DNA from: Haloferax prahovense DSM 18310
Lineage (GTDB): Archaea; Halobacteriota; Halobacteria; Halobacteriales; Haloferacaceae
NCBI RefSeq assembly: GCF_000336815.1
Contig: NZ_AOLG01000008.1
Coordinates: forward strand, 225,336 to 289,335
Reading direction: 5' to 3'
DNA length: 64,000 nucleotides
Shown here in pieces: positions 63,690 through 64,000 of this stretch (its first letter is position 1; the number at the start of each line of letters is the position of its first letter). The notes under the pieces are model-generated. The model had not been told where the DNA came from. It saw only the letters and a list, made by a program, of their open reading frames with translations, and did not search any database. A program made the translations under genes and the position numbers.

Positions 63690-64000
63690 TCAGCGACGGA
63701 CGTACTCGCCGACCGAGGTGAGCACGCCGCCGGCGGCCGTCACCGAATCGAGTTCCACGTCGAGGAGGACCTCCGCGACTGCGGCGACGCCCGCCGCGAG
63801 GTCGGCGTCGTCGCGGCACGCCGGCGCGTCGGCGATGTCGTTCGCCTCGGTCTCGGGAACAATCACGTCCGCGTCGCCGAGCGCGCCGAGCGTGGAGACG
63901 ACCGCGTCGATATCAGCGCCGATGTCGGCGGCCCGGGCGCTGAGACGACCGATGGCGTCGGCACCGCGGTCCGTGGCGGGCGCGACGAGCGCGACGCTGT
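63690..64000 (-). CDS. C-terminal part of an unidentified protein (cut by window end)
   Basis: Reading from the reverse strand, about 103 residues are visible up to the TGA at 63690. The fragment has SVALVAPATDRGADAIGRL, VVSTLGALGDADVIVPETEAND and a C-terminal helix (AAVAEVLLDVELDSV). The order of a strand, a loop with VPE and a helix is compatible with the end of a MinD/ParA-like or related nucleotide-binding protein, but this is only a guess. The start lies outside the window. Confidence 0.6.
   Translation of the reverse strand, partial: SVALVAPATDRGADAIGRLSARAADIGADIDAVVSTLGALGDADVIVPETEANDIADAPACRDDADLAAGVAAVAEVLLDVELDSVTAAGGVLTSVGEYVRR

Overview
The window looks like a stretch of the main chromosome of a halophilic archaeon of the genus Haloferax. 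Evidence: GC is high apart from short AT-rich promoters; proteins are very acidic; many genes begin with ATG or GTG right at the presumed transcript start, about 25-30 bases after a TATA-like box; and there is an archaeal information-processing set (TBP, TFB, PCNA, PriL, Orc1/Cdc6, RfcA, MCM, Hjc) together with SAMP2, the 14-helix double TatC protein and a PGF-CTERM surface protein. From memory the PCNA, SAMP2 and MCM proteins are very close to those of Haloferax volcanii; the species could not be checked here. No rRNA, tRNA, CRISPR array, insertion sequence or prophage was seen. Coding density is high and I found no gene-free stretch longer than about 230 bases.

Layout. 1-4.6 kb: end of tbp, a small membrane protein, a CPBP protease, hisG, a degenerate M48-like membrane protein and a winged-helix regulator overlapping a membrane protein. 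4.7-7.8 kb: a SAH-handling module (nucleoside/SAH deaminase, small HTH regulator, adenosylhomocysteinase). 7.8-13.3 kb: SMR exporter, TrmB-like regulator, Hjc, SWIM zinc-finger protein, PriL. 13.4-20.8 kb: MFS transporter, 7TM histidine kinase, PCNA, arsenate-reductase-like phosphatase, RlmE/FtsJ methyltransferase, small zinc protein and a ribbon-helix-helix/queuosine-precursor-transporter pair. 20.9-24.6 kb: divergent tatCt and tatCo. 24.7-33.6 kb: LarE, MutS5-like ATPase, Orc1/Cdc6, RpiA, a minimal histone-fold protein, LarB and small zinc and GIY-YIG proteins. 33.7-40.3 kb: phosphohexomutase, SAMP2 with an acetyltransferase, RfcA, a GAF/PAS kinase behind TspO. 40.4-52.2 kb: AlaS, metabolic enzymes, a PGF-CTERM surface protein, ferredoxin, ferritin-like protein, L-lactate dehydrogenase and an HdrD-like membrane Fe-S oxidoreductase. 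52.3-54.3 kb: BioY-EcfA-EcfT biotin uptake operon preceded by a clear BirA-type operator. 54.4-64 kb: Cmi4-like protein, MCM, a Tat lipoprotein, a tight cluster of four uncharacterised proteins ending in a MinD-family ATPase, TFB, an HTH-like protein and a cut-off gene.

Working together: the replication and repair proteins (PriL, PCNA, RfcA, MCM, Orc, Hjc, MutS5) are spread as separate transcription units among metabolic genes. LarE and LarB belong to the nickel-pincer cofactor pathway. The Tat translocases export substrates such as the twin-arginine lipoprotein near 57.4 kb. The lactate dehydrogenase and the Fe-S membrane oxidoreductase lie convergently and may share lactate or other hydroxyacid metabolism.

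Most promising for new biology are the MinD-linked cluster (58.6-61.9 kb), the minimal histone-fold protein at 32 kb, the biotin operator at 54.3 kb, the intein-like codon scar in mcm, and two enzyme-family proteins that have lost their catalytic residues.
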